This document shows positions 43,110-54,138 of a stretch of 64,000 nt of DNA, in pieces. The DNA comes from Ascoidea asiatica (Eukaryota; Ascomycota; Saccharomycetes; Ascoideales; Ascoideaceae). The DNA lies in NCBI GenBank assembly GCA_001600695.1, contig BCKQ01000001.1, forward strand, positions 1,888,722-1,952,721, given 5' to 3'. The number at the start of each line of letters is the position of its first letter. Within the stretch, counting starts at the first letter, position 1. The notes under the pieces are model-generated. The model saw nothing but the letters and a program-made list of their open reading frames with translations. It searched no databases and had not been told where the DNA came from. A program made the position numbers and the translations under genes.

Positions 43110-43290
43110 TTCACTTCTTTTGACCTACCGCTTCGCTACAATAACTACTGGTTTATGTGTGCTGGAACAGCGTTGCTTACCTAACTGCTTAGTCATCTTT
43201 AAGGATACGGGAAAGACTAAGAAGGTAAGAGAATATCGGAGTTAAGACCACATTTGGAAAGAACATTGGTCGCAATTTTTATTCACCACT

Positions 43291-43393
43291 CACCCATGAG
43301 ACCTGTAACAGATAGTGCTACAGGTTTGAGTTCTACGGTCAAACCGAATGATTCTCGTTTATGAGAATCGAACATATGGCGGCGCACCCATGA
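43291..43393. other. Three hairpins flanked by 9-bp direct repeats
   Basis: CACCCATGA at 43291-43299 and 43385-43393 flanks a block with three perfect stems. These are ACCTGTA/TACAGGT (43301-43307 with 43319-43325), GGTTTG/CAAACC (43323-43328 with 43340-43345, overlapping the first) and GATTCTC/GAGAATC (43350-43356 with 43363-43369, loop GTTTAT). It could be a small MITE-like insertion or a structured RNA. A tRNA was considered and does not fit. Confidence 0.45.
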
Positions 43394-43634
43394 TCTCACA
43401 ACACATACCAAACACTTGGCAAAGGCCTTCCAATCATCGAACATCTAAATTCCCTACCATTCAAAATTTCTCGAATGGCTCAAAACACATTTGAGGAGAA
43501 AAACCATAAAACATTAATAAATATTACTAAAATAAGAATCGACAAACAAATAACAGACAAATAACAAACAAATAACAATTATATAACATACAAATAACAA
43601 ACAAATAACAATCAAATAACAAACAAATAAAACA

Positions 43635-44351
43635 ATGCCTACTATTCAACATACACCACAAACTCCCTCCATTCCATTAACACTTGAACCTAAAGCTATT
43701 CCCCAATCGTCAACTGAACTTAATTCCAGTACCAACTCGGATCCATCAACAGCTACTTCTGCAATTACCTCATCAAGATCGGAGCCTCCTGAAGATGAAC
43801 CAATTCCAGAAACAGAATCGTGCAAAGGGGAAACTAGGATAGCTTCAATGATTGCTTTTGCGAACCAATACATTAATAATCATGTTTCTAAGGATATATT
43901 ACATCAAGAAAGCGAATTAACTGACCATATCCATACACAAGATTTCATTGCTATAGACGATTCTTCAGATGAATCAGACACTGAAAATGATACTTTGAGG
44001 GAATTCACATCCGAAGAGGTAGTTTTATTCAACGAGCAAGTTAAATCACATTTTGACATCACCAATATTAACGATCCACCATACGTCCTTTCAAAACTAA
44101 ACAAAATCATTCTCAATTTAATTTCTCAAAATCATTTATTTCTTTTCAAAACACTCCGCTCCGATCCTACAATTTCATTAATAATTGATGCAGGGCCAAT
44201 ACGACATTGGAAAGAAAGAAAAGACTTTTGTCAGTCAGTGAATACATTCGAAATTACTTGGATGGATGTTTTATCACCATATACAATCAAAAGTACTATT
44301 TGGGTCCAACAAATATACATACATTTCTTTCTATCACGTAAAATACTGTGA
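43635..44351 (+). CDS. Unrecognised 238-residue acidic Ser/Thr-rich protein, possibly element-encoded
   Basis: 238 residues without internal stops. The N-terminal ~70 are Pro/Ser/Thr-rich and the middle is acidic (DFIAIDDSSDESDTEND, about 108-124, similar to a SUMO-interaction/acidic patch). The C-terminal half is helical (LNKIILNLISQNHLFLF, IRHWKERKDF). Codon use is much less AT-biased than in the genes before 38 kb, suggesting an element or recent acquisition. The leader of tandem AACAAATAAC units resembles those of strongly expressed yeast genes. It might be a gag-like protein of the sequence that follows, which is unproven. Confidence 0.45.
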   Translation: MPTIQHTPQTPSIPLTLEPKAIPQSSTELNSSTNSDPSTATSAITSSRSEPPEDEPIPETESCKGETRIASMIAFANQYINNHVSKDILHQESELTDHIHTQDFIAIDDSSDESDTENDTLREFTSEEVVLFNEQVKSHFDITNINDPPYVLSKLNKIILNLISQNHLFLFKTLRSDPTISLIIDAGPIRHWKERKDFCQSVNTFEITWMDVLSPYTIKSTIWVQQIYIHFFLSRKIL

Positions 44352-44555
44352 TAAAATCTCTGCAAATAACATTGTACAAATCATTAGGAATCAGAACAAC
44401 TAACCATTAACCAAATCCATAAATCTCATCCCATATTATAAAAATAATAATAAATTGCCTTTCAAAACTGCAAATTATAGTTACCAGTCACTTTCCTTGA
44501 TATATGGTACTCTTATTCTCCTATAATAGGTGTCATTTCTTCCACCAATTATTGA

Positions 44556-44987
44556 ATGTTATTTCAAACTTATCTCAAAGGTATTCAATCAAATATTGGC
44601 AATACAAAAGACTTTTTACCTGGGGTATATGATGTCATAAATGATGTTGACGGTCACATTTCAACAATTACAAATCAATATCCACCATATATGGATGACG
44701 CCAAATACAATTTGTTTATGAAAACGCATGATAATAAAATCATCTGCCAAAGATATATCAAATACGATGGTGTCCTTTTCCATTTCAAAACCTATAAGGA
44801 GATAAAAAACAAACTCTAATGCTGTTTAGTTGTCCCCCCTAAAGCAATCGCAGCTGTCATAGTGCAATATATGCGATCCAATCCTATCTCAAATAAAAGG
44901 CTATTAGGATCCAAAATGAACAAAGAATTCTTCAATATTCCAAAGCCGGATTTTGAGTTAGCATACAAGTTTTATAAAAACATTTAA
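44556..44987 (+). pseudogene. Possible retroviral-type integrase N-terminal (H2C2) remnant
   Basis: An ORF of 87 codons to a TAA at 44817, after which the same frame continues to 44985. The series YIKYDGVLFHFKTY...LVVPPKAIAAVIVQYMRS with following KMNKEFFNIPKPDFELAYKF resembles Ty3/gypsy integrase zinc-finger regions (DGlLyr..., lvVP..l...il..yH). The His and Cys ligands are not preserved. The match is suggestive only. If right, this is a Ty3/gypsy or integrase-derived relic, distinct from the copia elements nearby. Confidence 0.3.
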
Positions 44988-46221
44988 ATTGTATCTAAAC
45001 ATTTTCTGTTTTTATAAATGTTTTCTCTACATGTTTCTTCTTTTTATAACTTTATCTTTTTATCAAATATTTAACTCTTTACGTTTCTCGCAATTTCTTA
45101 TATGCGCTTCAGCACACTCGAGATATTTTTCTTTTTTCAATTGTTTTCTCCTATGTGCTTTGACACATTTGAGAAAACATATTCTTTCTTTCCAAATTAT
45201 TTTCTACCCCTATTTTATGTTACCATACCAATGGTACAACTCTGGGGTTCTATTTGCAACAATTAATATTGAGTTCCGTCTTAATTCAATTTGATACAAA
45301 TTACGCCCTATTCTTTATACATATAAATATGGCATTTCCCATCATTTATGTTTTTGTTGTCCTCTTTTTAGAATTTGGACAATGAAATTTTATTAATTTT
45401 TTTTACTACATTTTTCGTCACTATAATCTACAATTATTTTTACAGAATTATAAAGATTTGAATCTTTATTCTTTCCCATTTTTACAGTTGTAGAAATATT
45501 TTATTCCGATTTCATCAATTTTTGGTCTTGTCCAAAAGAGAAGCTCCCCCAAACTTCTTGGACAGACCCACTACCCATCGTTATTGGTTGAAACAAAAAG
45601 CTACCTCAACCGCCGTTACCACAATTGCATTACCACAATTGGATTTTAAGTTTCTATAATATTTGTTTTTTATCACTTTATCTTAATGTATTTTCTTTTT
45701 TCACAGTTTTCAATTTTTATAATTCCTCAGACGTTGAAATTAGTTCTTTGCTTTACGTTTAAAAAAGACCACATCAACATAAGTTAATAAATATGTTTCA
45801 AATAGTGGACTCTAACACTTTAAATTTCATTTAATTCGATTGTTTATTTTTTTATACAATTTGGCTTTTGTTTTTATATTTTATTTTTATATTTTTTTTA
45901 ACCCTGTTTTCATTTAACGAGCAAAGTTTCAATAACTTTCGAAATACAAATTAACTACCTAAGCTATTAACATGCTTTACACATACTAACTAATGAAAAA
46001 TAATTGTTACTGTCAAATTACAAACATGGTCTATAAATAACTGAAGTGGTTTGTGTGCGAAATAATAAGCATGGTATTTTAGTAAGTATATTCGTTCAAT
46101 TAGACAAGTTGACAATTACACAGAGTCAAATTCAATGGAGACAAGCGAAGGTGTGTCTAATTGTTTAGCATACTAATGACCATAAATTCATTTTATTACT
46201 AGAAGCGTCACTAGCACCTAA
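44988..46221. other. Non-coding stretch between relics
   Basis: Contains a diverged ~55-bp direct duplication near 45090-45190 (CAATT...TATGYGCTTYRRCACA...GAGA), a short ACCACAATTGCATT repeat (about 45629-45650) and T-rich DNA. A 101-codon frame at 44989-45294 is Phe/Leu-rich, follows the T-rich repeats and is not accepted. No gene is seen. Confidence 0.5.
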
Positions 46222-46435
46222 AGGTATAAGCGCAGATTAAACCAGTCTTTGATCTCTTTCCCGCCAGGCCGAGAACAGAAAGGTGTTTTTGTGTATTTAT
46301 ATATCAAGAATCATCGGCGAGTCTAGGACGCAAATTTAGTGAAATGACGAATAAGATGTGGCGCTGTAAGAGCGTAACGTCATACATTGTGTGACACCAT
46401 GAGAGACATGCCCTTTAAAGCCAACTATATTAACA
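46222..46435 (-). repeat. LTR-like direct repeat, 3' copy
   Basis: About 80% similar to 53313-53523 in the same orientation. In element orientation it begins TGTTAATATAGTTGGC. The left end is approximate. Confidence 0.65.
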
Positions 46436-46649
46436 CGACCTGGCAGTCTTGAAAGAAATTAATAAAAGATTGCTTAAAAAAAAAAAAAAAAAACAGCAGG
46501 AAAGTTAACATTGAGGATAGGACGAAAATGAAAGAAATATTTTTAAAAGTAAGGCTAAGGTCAGAACGGTCTGCGTTAGCAAAAAACTAGAGATTGGAAT
46601 GGCCTGCTAAAGTGTGTGAAGCATAATGAAAAAACAAAATAGTATTGTT

Positions 46650-47985
46650 TTAAACATTTAAAATTTCAAGATCGTGTTGAAGCTTGGAAGTTGTTGAAGG
46701 TTTTGTAAACACATCGGAAGGATTATAATTTTCAGCGAAATGAGACACTTTTACTAATTTAAACTTTCTAATACCATATAGAAATTTCAACCTCATTGTA
46801 TCGTGTGTTGGATAGGGAAGAGTTACCTTTTCAAAATTGTTAATTTTGTAGACTAATCCAGCATTATCAATGAACATATTGTAAGAAGAATAATGTTAGA
46901 TCTCAGTGTCAATCTGTTCTATGAAAGAAGTCAAATAAAAGATAACCTTTGCACCTATTGTGGCTCACATAAATTCTGCCTCATAAGAAGATAAAGGCTT
47001 GGTGGTCCCAACAGTTGATGACTGCCAAGATACCACATTACCACGATATGTTAAAACATAACCGGCAATACTGTTTATAGAATAAGAAGCATCTGTGTAA
47101 AGACCAGTTGTTTTGCCATTGCTTTATTCATATTTGTACTTAAAGTTTGTTGATCCTTTAAAATATTTAAGAAGATGTTTAGCCCTAGTTAAATCATTTG
47201 TTGATGGGCAAGACATACTTTTGGCTAGTTGACGTGTAACAAAAGCAATATCTAGCCGATTAGGAGCCGTTAAATAAAGTAATGAACCAACGATTTGTTG
47301 ATAAAGATAAAAATCTTTATTATTAAGCATGATTATTGCCTCGTCACGATTTAAATAAGGAGACGATCTTGGGGTTGAATCAACAAATTTGAATTTTTGT
47401 ATGATACTGGTTGAAATGGTATCCGAAGTCATTACAATTTCACCATATATAGATGAGAAATCCAAACCTAGAAAATGGTCAAAAGATGTTTCTTTAACTG
47501 ATAACTTTGTTTTCGATTTGTCCACAAATGTTGAAATGTCTTTAGGATTTTTCCCTAAAATTATACAATCATCCACATAGATGGCTATTAGTAAACCTGT
47601 TGATGATTTAAAACAGCAGTGGTCTGATAGTAGCTGTGTAAATTCTAGCAGAAGTAGTAGGTTTTTAAAATGAAGGAAAAATGATAAAGGAGATTGTCTT
47701 AGACCATAAAGAGATTTCTTTAATTTAACATTGTTTGTGTTAAATTCGGCATTAAATCCTTTTGGGGTTCTAAGAAAATAATTGTCTTCAAGAATTGGAA
47801 CATGAAGAAATGCTGTTGATATATCAAGTTTTTTTAATCTTAAGCCTGTAATGTGCAGCATATTAAAGAAGAATTCTAAAATGATCCGTATTCAAAACAG
47901 GACTATTGAATTGAAATTTTCATAGTGTTGGATCACACGTTTCGAATTAGCCATATACAACAAGTGTTGCTTTATGCTTAAGATT
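46650..47985 (-). pseudogene. copia reverse transcriptase and RNase H
   Basis: RT motifs are LDISTAFLHVPI (catalytic Asp), LKKSLYGLRQSPLSFF and IAIYVDDCIILG (YVDD active site), with LYLTAPNRLDIAF and RAKHLLKYFKGS after it. RNase H continues with LYTDASYSINSIAGYVL, PLSSYEAEF (catalytic Glu) and FIDNAGLVY (catalytic Asp), and ends near NPSDVFTKP. The YVDD box and RNase H acidic residues survive. Stop codons and shifts occur before the RT core (47862-47985), after the RT domain (47123) and within RNase H. Confidence 0.88.
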
Positions 47986-48018
47986 TAAAGTGATATTCTC
48001 AACCTTAATATTAAATGT

Positions 48019-49425
48019 TCATCCTGCAGCAAATACCTTTGCATTCTCTGGTAAAGAATCAGTGCCTTCAAACACATCAAATTGTATAATTTGATTCTTT
48101 TCAATGTTGATAGCATCTTCCCAAGAATCATATTGGATTGCTTGTGCATAAGAGTTAGGAATAAAATGATCATCAGATAAATTAATTTCCAAATCTGAAT
48201 TTGACGGTGGAAGAAATTTATCATCTAAAGGACTGTTCTTGGAGTCAACTTTTGTTTCAATAGTAGTTGGTTGAGAAACAAGTATTTGATATATTGGAAT
48301 TGCCGAGTTAGGATTTGTAGCTTTGACAATAAATGATAAAACTTTGTTAAAAACATTAAAAGAATCAAGTACTCTAATCTCTGTAACTGTTGCAATTGAA
48401 TCTAACAAAAAAGTTGTAGTTGCGTTACCAGCCTTATAAGTACATGAGTACTCATATGCATTTGGTAGTCCAATCATTGTATTGTATTTAGATTTTTTGT
48501 ACTCTGTTCCATTATCAATTTTTAATTCAGGTTCAGGTAAATTTAGTCTAGTGCCCCATTTTGAAATAATTTTATCTATTTCAGGGCTAACAGAACCTTG
48601 GTCATTCACAGTGAATGCAGTTGTAAATCTACTGTAATCATCCATTAGAATAACTTGGTGTTTGCCATAGTTTTGTCCGGTGATGTCTGAATGTACAATT
48701 TGGAGCTTTCTGACTGTTAGTTTAGGTGACAAAGTTGTAGTATGCGAATTATTTTCCACATTAATTAATTTGCAAATTTGACACAGTTCAATTTTGAATT
48801 GTTCATCTTTGGTTAATCTGTTTTGTAGCTTAAGCATTGCTGAAGCAGAAAGATGCCCTAATGAATAGTGTAATTTAAGTATTTTACCTTCTGGAATACC
48901 TAAATATTTTTCATAAACACTAGGAAGTTTGACTGAATTTATGTCAAAAATTGAATCTTCATTATCCTGTTTAGAATATGAATTATCAACATTCTTCGAT
49001 CCAGGTGAATAGTTATTTACTGTATGAATAACTAAAGCTGGTTGAGAATTGTTAAGATGATAATCAAAGTTATTTGATGCATTTTGTTTAACTATTTGTA
49101 TATTTTCTCCTACAATAAGTCCATTTTTCATACGACCTATGATGTTGTCATTGCAGGAAAGTTTACCATCAAGTAATTGAAAGTGTCTCTCATCAAAACA
49201 GCAAAACTGATTAGGGATCTGCCATTTTCAATGAGCATAGCTTGAACATCTTGTGAAGAGTTATCCGGAAACTTGATAGTCATAGTCCCAGTTCCTTTAG
49301 TGTACTCTGCAGTATCACCAACTCCTTTAATTAATACTTCGCTTGTTCTAAAATTTTTAAGTAAAGTTCTTTCAGTGGTAACAGAGATGTTAGCCTCTGT
49401 ATCCCATAAAATAGGATGAGAAGTA
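48019..49425 (-). pseudogene. copia protease and integrase region
   Basis: The protease site region reads ILWDTEANISV, where the usual D-S/T-G has become DTE. After a frameshift near 49210, the pre-integrase zinc finger is LHYSLGHLSASAML...CQICK. The integrase core shows VHSDITGQNYGK (first Asp) and LKIDNGTEYKKS (second Asp). The third acidic residue is absent: the expected NG..ER is replaced by NATTTF. Only about 150 residues separate the second Asp from the RT start (SWEDAINIEKNQI), so the integrase C-terminal domain looks deleted. Confidence 0.85.
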
Positions 49426-49430
49426 TTATT

Positions 49431-50468
49431 TGTTGTGAATTCTCATTCATTTTACGAATTTATAATTTCGAATTATATAATCAAAGTTTCCTTACTATGT
49501 ATTAATCAATTAACTTCTGTTAATAGATGCTCTAAAAAGAAAATTAAATAAAATATATAAAAAAATAAGAGGTAATCGATTCCTTTGATATTAATTCAGA
49601 TTCTTATGGGGTCCCGCANAACTATCGAGAATTCTCTGGAATTCCCAAAAGTGCTAGGATTCCTGTGTAGAATCAGGGTGGGAATCAAGTTTACCTTGTA
49701 AAAAGGGTTGAAAACCTGATTAGAAATCAATTGAGATTCACATTTCAATTTTACCATAGTAAAGCCAATCAGCCCACTTTCCTGTGGGGTAGACAACCAA
49801 ACTAATTGCCCGGAATAATCTTTAATCCCGAAGCCCGGACTCGGAATAGATTCTTAGGGGAGTAGCTCTACTAGTCTCCCGTTTACTCAGAGACAATACG
49901 CAGCTGAGAATTATACCTTATCTCGCATGAAACTAGGCTTAGTCAATCTAACCTTACAGAAGGCGTCCCTGCCTGGATCCGCTTGGCCTTGCTGATTTAA
50001 CATCTATCCCGATAGACGCTGAATTGTAACTCCTCTTTTATTCTCCGCGTACCGAGTGGCTTAGTTTTAGTATGCTCTTAGAGGTTCTACGACTATGGCT
50101 GGACGAATCTGAAACTCTTGTCTGCTTTGTACGCTATAGCTGAAGCACAGATGACCTATGTCGTGTGACTAGAATATCACATGATATCTGGCTATCTGTG
50201 CACCTGCACAGAGGCTCAAGCAATGTCATGTGAATTGATCTATTCTTCATGCAACTTAATGCAACTTAATGCAGCTTTATGCAACAATATGTATATTTAT
50301 GCCTAATTATGCATCTCTATGCTTAATTATACATAGTGTACACAAATTATTGTATAATACATAATTCTTTTACGTTTACTAGAGATACGTGTCTTTTAGA
50401 TCCTCACCACCTATGGTGTAAGTACTAATATATGCCAGAGCATATGTAGATCTCTATTATTTCCAACA
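49431..50468 (-). mobile_element. Solo LTR inserted in the copia gag-pol frame
   Basis: 1,038 bp. In minus orientation it starts TGTTGGAAATAATAGAGATC (50468) and ends ATTCACAACA (49431), so it has TGTTG...CAACA inverted ends. It is flanked by a perfect 5-bp duplication TTATT (49426-49430 and 50469-50473). Taking out the LTR plus one TTATT leaves the gag-pol frame continuous across the site. Position 49619 is an ambiguous N. Confidence 0.92.
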
Positions 50469-50473
50469 TTATT

Positions 50474-51814
50474 AACATTCGAAAGAAGGAAACAGTTGTT
50501 TCCTTCAGAAAATGAAGTAGTTGATGATGGAGTTTCAGCAGTGTTTCCATTATGTTTGTATGCATGGCTGTTAGTATCATTATATGGTATTGAATTATGA
50601 TTTTGTGAACCAGAAGATTGTTGATCATTATTCTTTCATGAATTTGAGTTGATATTATTATTTTTAGGAGAGTCTTCATTTTTACCGCTAATTATTTTAT
50701 TTGATTTATTACATGATATATTACCGTTGTTTATGTGTTCATCAAACGTATGTTTTGCTTGACAACCACGACAATAAGGGTTAGAACCTTTGAAAGATTT
50801 TTTGTTGTTACCATTACTTTTATTTGAAATACGAGAATCATTATTATTCGAGGATTGTTTATGATTAACAGTGTTAGAAACATGGCTTTTAGGTCTTTCG
50901 TTAACAAATATAACAACATTAGCATTAGCATTATTATTATGTTGTGGTATGTTGTCATGTTTATGGTTAATCATTTTAATAATTGATTCAAATTTAAGAC
51001 CTTTTTCATTGTCAATTAATTGAAGCAAATATCTTCCAAGTTGTTTTTCCAATCCTGGGAACCTTGACCATTCATGTTTCATTCTGATTCTTACATACAT
51101 AGTTTCCCATGCTGTAGCAGGATCTCAAAAGGTTTTCTCAAATTCTTTGGATCCATAATTAAGACTATGAAGTATTTGATGAAAGTTTGTATCTTTTTCA
51201 AAATCTATTCCATTAAGTCTTTGTAGGGAATCTGGAAAGATTTTACCATCTGGAACCATTGAATTTAATTCATTCCAGATTTTGAAAGATGATTTGTTTC
51301 TCCAAAGGTTTGCTTGTGCCCTGGGAACATTATCACGAAATGTTGATGATAATGCTTTGTCAAGTTCCTTAAAATAATAAACTGTTGTTGGAATATCATC
51401 AGCAAATAAGAAGTGAGAGAAATTTGTCATAATTAAATTGATATCAATAGCATAAGGAATTTGTACCAATTTAGATAGATCTCCATCCCCTTGAATTTCA
51501 TATTCGAGTTGTTCTTTTTGAATAGAAAATTGATGCCTTGTAGGATCAACGGTATATTTCTTTGAAATATTTTTAACTTGAATACGCTCCGGATCAACGA
51601 CTTGAATTGCACCTTGAATTCTAGAATACATTATTGTAAAGTTTGTAGCAGTTGTAGCAGGTATATGATCAAGAAAATTTGTATGATCAGTTGTTCTTGT
51701 GCTAGCAATACTTGAAGATTCAAATAGGTTGTTAGAATTAGAAGTTTCCGAATCCGATTCTGAATGAGATGAAGTAGATGAATTTGGCTGTAAAGGTAAA
51801 CCAAATTTTGCCAT
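50474..51814 (-). pseudogene. copia gag with two in-frame UGA codons
   Basis: Starts MAKFGLPLQPN with a Ser/Thr-rich N terminus, then a gag capsid-like region (about 100-280) including ALSSTFRDNVPRAQANLW and YVRIRMKHEWSRF. A zinc-knuckle-like CRGCQAKHTFDEH is next, followed by an Asn/Ser-rich tail leading to the protease. The frame is continuous except for TGA at 51127-51125 (in the capsid) and TGA at 50638-50636 (just after the zinc knuckle). No frameshift was found in the whole gag part. Confidence 0.82.
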
Positions 51815-51837
51815 ATAGATATTGCCTTTAAATGCAA

Positions 51838-53312
51838 TAATGAAAACTAATTAAAGTAAAATTAAAGTAAAAGATCAGTACTTAAAGCTTTGATACAATG
51901 AATAAAAAAAACTGGAAGATCAGGGAAATAGAAATAAGAAAACTTATTTCTAGATTTTTAAAGTTTACTTTAACTGATTTCCAAACAAATGTTTGAGTAA
52001 GTTGAAATTGATAATGTTGCTACAAATATGAAATCAAATTTCAAAAATCAGCTTAAAATTGATATTAAATTAATATCAACTTATAATGTATTTTTTGAAA
52101 CTAGAATTATATTAATTTTATTTTATTACTGTTTTAAAAACTATTCTAATTTTGAATTTTGATTTGCAATTAAATTTAATTTTAAATATAAGTTTAAATA
52201 GTGAAACTTAATTGTTTTAGAAATAATAAAATTTAATTGGATTTATTTAGTTTTGCAATGATTTTAAACAAAAAATATATTTAAAATTTTGAAAAGTTCA
52301 TGAAATAAAAAAATAGCTTTAGTTTTAATTATTTTATTAACAGAAAAATTACTAATAAACAAGCTGTTTAATTGATTATACCACTATTGCTAATTCAATT
52401 GTTTTTTCTAATTTCTTTTTGATTTTGATAAGTATTTATAACAATTGTTAAATCACCTATTAGAAAGTTTAGTTTGCTTTAAAAGATATTATCCGTTTTG
52501 TTAATATAGTTTAATTATTAGAAAAGTGCTTTCAGAACTCCACATAGACGCAAAAGATGTAAGTTGCAGAAAACTATTTTCAATATGAGCAACATTTATG
52601 ATCAAGCAAGAATCTAATAGTAAAACTATTTGGTTTGTATAGCTAAATATCTCTATCAGCAAAATAAACCTATAACTGTCACAGGTTTACCCTGTGTAGC
52701 TCGTTGGTGGAGTATATAGTTAAACCTGTACTGAACCTAAGAGACTTTATGGGGTGTCTTTAGTAAAAAGGTAGGGTAACTAAGCAACTTTTGAGGTGTA
52801 TTTGGCAAAAATAGGTTGTTAATATCAGAATTTTTGTAGTGTATTTAGCGAAAAGTGGGTTGCCCTTACAATATAAAATTTTTGAAATTTTTTTGAATTT
52901 TTAGCATTTTTGGAATTTTGGAAATTGTTATTTTTTTTTTAATTTTAAAATATTATTTCAAAATTTGTTGATTTATATATATTAATATATAAAATCTATT
53001 TAAAGAGAAATTGACAGAGGTTGTGTTGGATTTCTTTAAATCAGAACAAAATTTTTATTATAAAAATTTATCCCAGCAAAGAATATAGCAGCACTAGCAG
53101 CCAACCACCTTTCTCTCATTGAATTCCACTGAATACTTTTGATTGAATTGTTGTAAACAGTTGGCAATCAGAGAAGAAAAAAAAAAAAGTTTTTTTAAAA
53201 ATCAATTGAAATTTGAAGAAAACTGAGAATAATTTTTGATTTGAAGAACCGTTCTTCAACATTATCTTATGATATTGTTGTTTTAATATTAAGTTAGGTT
53301 GTGCTCATAACT
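51838..53312. other. Leader region of the copia element
   Basis: No coding sequence on either strand. Contains a three-unit diverged tandem repeat at 52742-52870, poly-A/T runs and AT-rich DNA. A primer-binding site next to the repeat at 53313 was looked for and not recognised. The length (1.5 kb) is long for a copia leader and may include older insertions. Confidence 0.5.
52742..52870. repeat. Three diverged ~45-bp tandem units
   Basis: Three units with cores GGGGTGTCTTTAGTAAAAA, GAGGTGTATTTGGCAAAAA and TAGTGTATTTAGCGAAAA, each followed by a GGTTG/GGGTA-type element. Similar GGGGTG...TTTAG strings occur at 34657, 34898 and 43076. Confidence 0.6.
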
Positions 53313-53523
53313 TATAAGTTCAGATTAAAGAAGTCTTTGATCTCTTTGCCTCGAGGAAGAGAGAAGAAAGGTATCTTTGTGTATTTATATATAAAGAATT
53401 AAGGGAGAGTTTAGGACTCAAACTTGGTGAAATCACGAATAAGATACGGCGGTCTAAGAGGGTAATGTCATACAGTGTGTGACACAATGAGTGACATTCC
53501 CCTTAAAGCCTAATATCTTAACG
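53313..53523 (-). repeat. LTR-like direct repeat, 5' copy
   Basis: Partner of 46222-46435, sharing long blocks such as AGTCTTTGATCTCTTT, TTTGTGTATTTATATA and TGTGTGACAC. Left boundary approximate; last base of the expected TAACA end is changed to G. Confidence 0.65.
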
Positions 53524-53745
53524 GAATTGATGTATTATGCATTCATCTTAATTCAAGATTATCCAACAATATGTATATTTATACCAAATTATCCATCTCT
53601 ATGCATAATTGACCATAATGTATACGTATTATAGTGAGATTCATGATTCTGCTAGGGCCAGTATATGTGTGTTTCAGGCCTTAAGTGCCTATATGTAAGC
53701 CCCAATATATGCCCTAGAATATTTAGATCTCTCTTAGTTTGAACA
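53524..53745 (-). repeat. 5' fragment of the 1-kb LTR family
   Basis: About 220 bp matching the first 230 bp of the solo LTR at 49431-50468 (blocks CAACAATATGTATATTTAT, ATCTCTATGC, ATATATGCC) in the same orientation. It abuts the 53313-53523 repeat, so the copia element may have landed in an older LTR. The remainder of that LTR was not found at the other end. Confidence 0.65.
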
Positions 53746-53986
53746 ATAATGACTGATGAGAGCTTTTTTGATTTGAAGTTTAGGAATAAGGGTGATGACC
53801 AGCTTTTTGATAATTATTATTATTAGTATGTTTATACGGATCTCTTGTGGAAGATCTTTTTACATGTATATATTAAATCCAGCAAATCGTCGCTTTTAAG
53901 ATGAGCCTATTGCTCTTTAACCACGTCATTTATTATAACTATTAATAATATTAGTCTTATCATTAGAATTTGAATTAGATCTTCAC

Positions 53987-54066
53987 CTATTGGGTTTGAT
54001 TTCTATTTCCTACTAGGATTTGATTAAAACTATCATTACCTCTATTATTATTATTATTATTATTAA

Positions 54067-54138
<72 letters not shown>

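Larger units (their letters stand above)
42450..43634. other. Non-coding stretch around the right element end
   Basis: Apart from the right inverted repeat and a hairpin cluster (43291-43393), it contains a 5' leader-like array of AACAAATAAC units at about 43548-43630, directly before the ORF at 43635. No gene is seen. Confidence 0.5.
46222..53523 (-). mobile_element. Decayed Ty1/copia retrotransposon, interrupted by a solo LTR
   Basis: On the minus strand the order is LTR-like repeat (53313-53523), leader, gag (from 51814), protease, integrase, reverse transcriptase, RNase H (ends 46650), LTR-like repeat (46222-46435). This protease-integrase-RT-RNaseH order defines copia. The span is 7.3 kb, or about 6.3 kb without the 1,038-bp solo LTR and its 5-bp duplication, which is normal for the family. 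Multiple stops, frameshifts and an apparent internal deletion in integrase make it inactive. Confidence 0.8.

Noticed and set aside
38181-43118. Target-site duplication flanking the MULE-like inverted repeats
   Set aside because: TTTGCGGGC on the left and TTCACTTCT on the right do not match; no convincing duplication of 8-11 bp.
43300-43384. tRNA gene in the hairpin block
   Set aside because: No acceptor stem, and no D-arm or T-loop consensus; stems overlap each other.
44989-45294. 101-codon frame rich in Phe, Leu and Tyr
   Set aside because: Follows T-rich repeats and a diverged duplication; no domain or start context.
49596-49796. 66-codon frame seen twice (also 56196-56396)
   Set aside because: It is part of the LTR and is duplicated because the LTR is; contains the ambiguous base and has no known domain.
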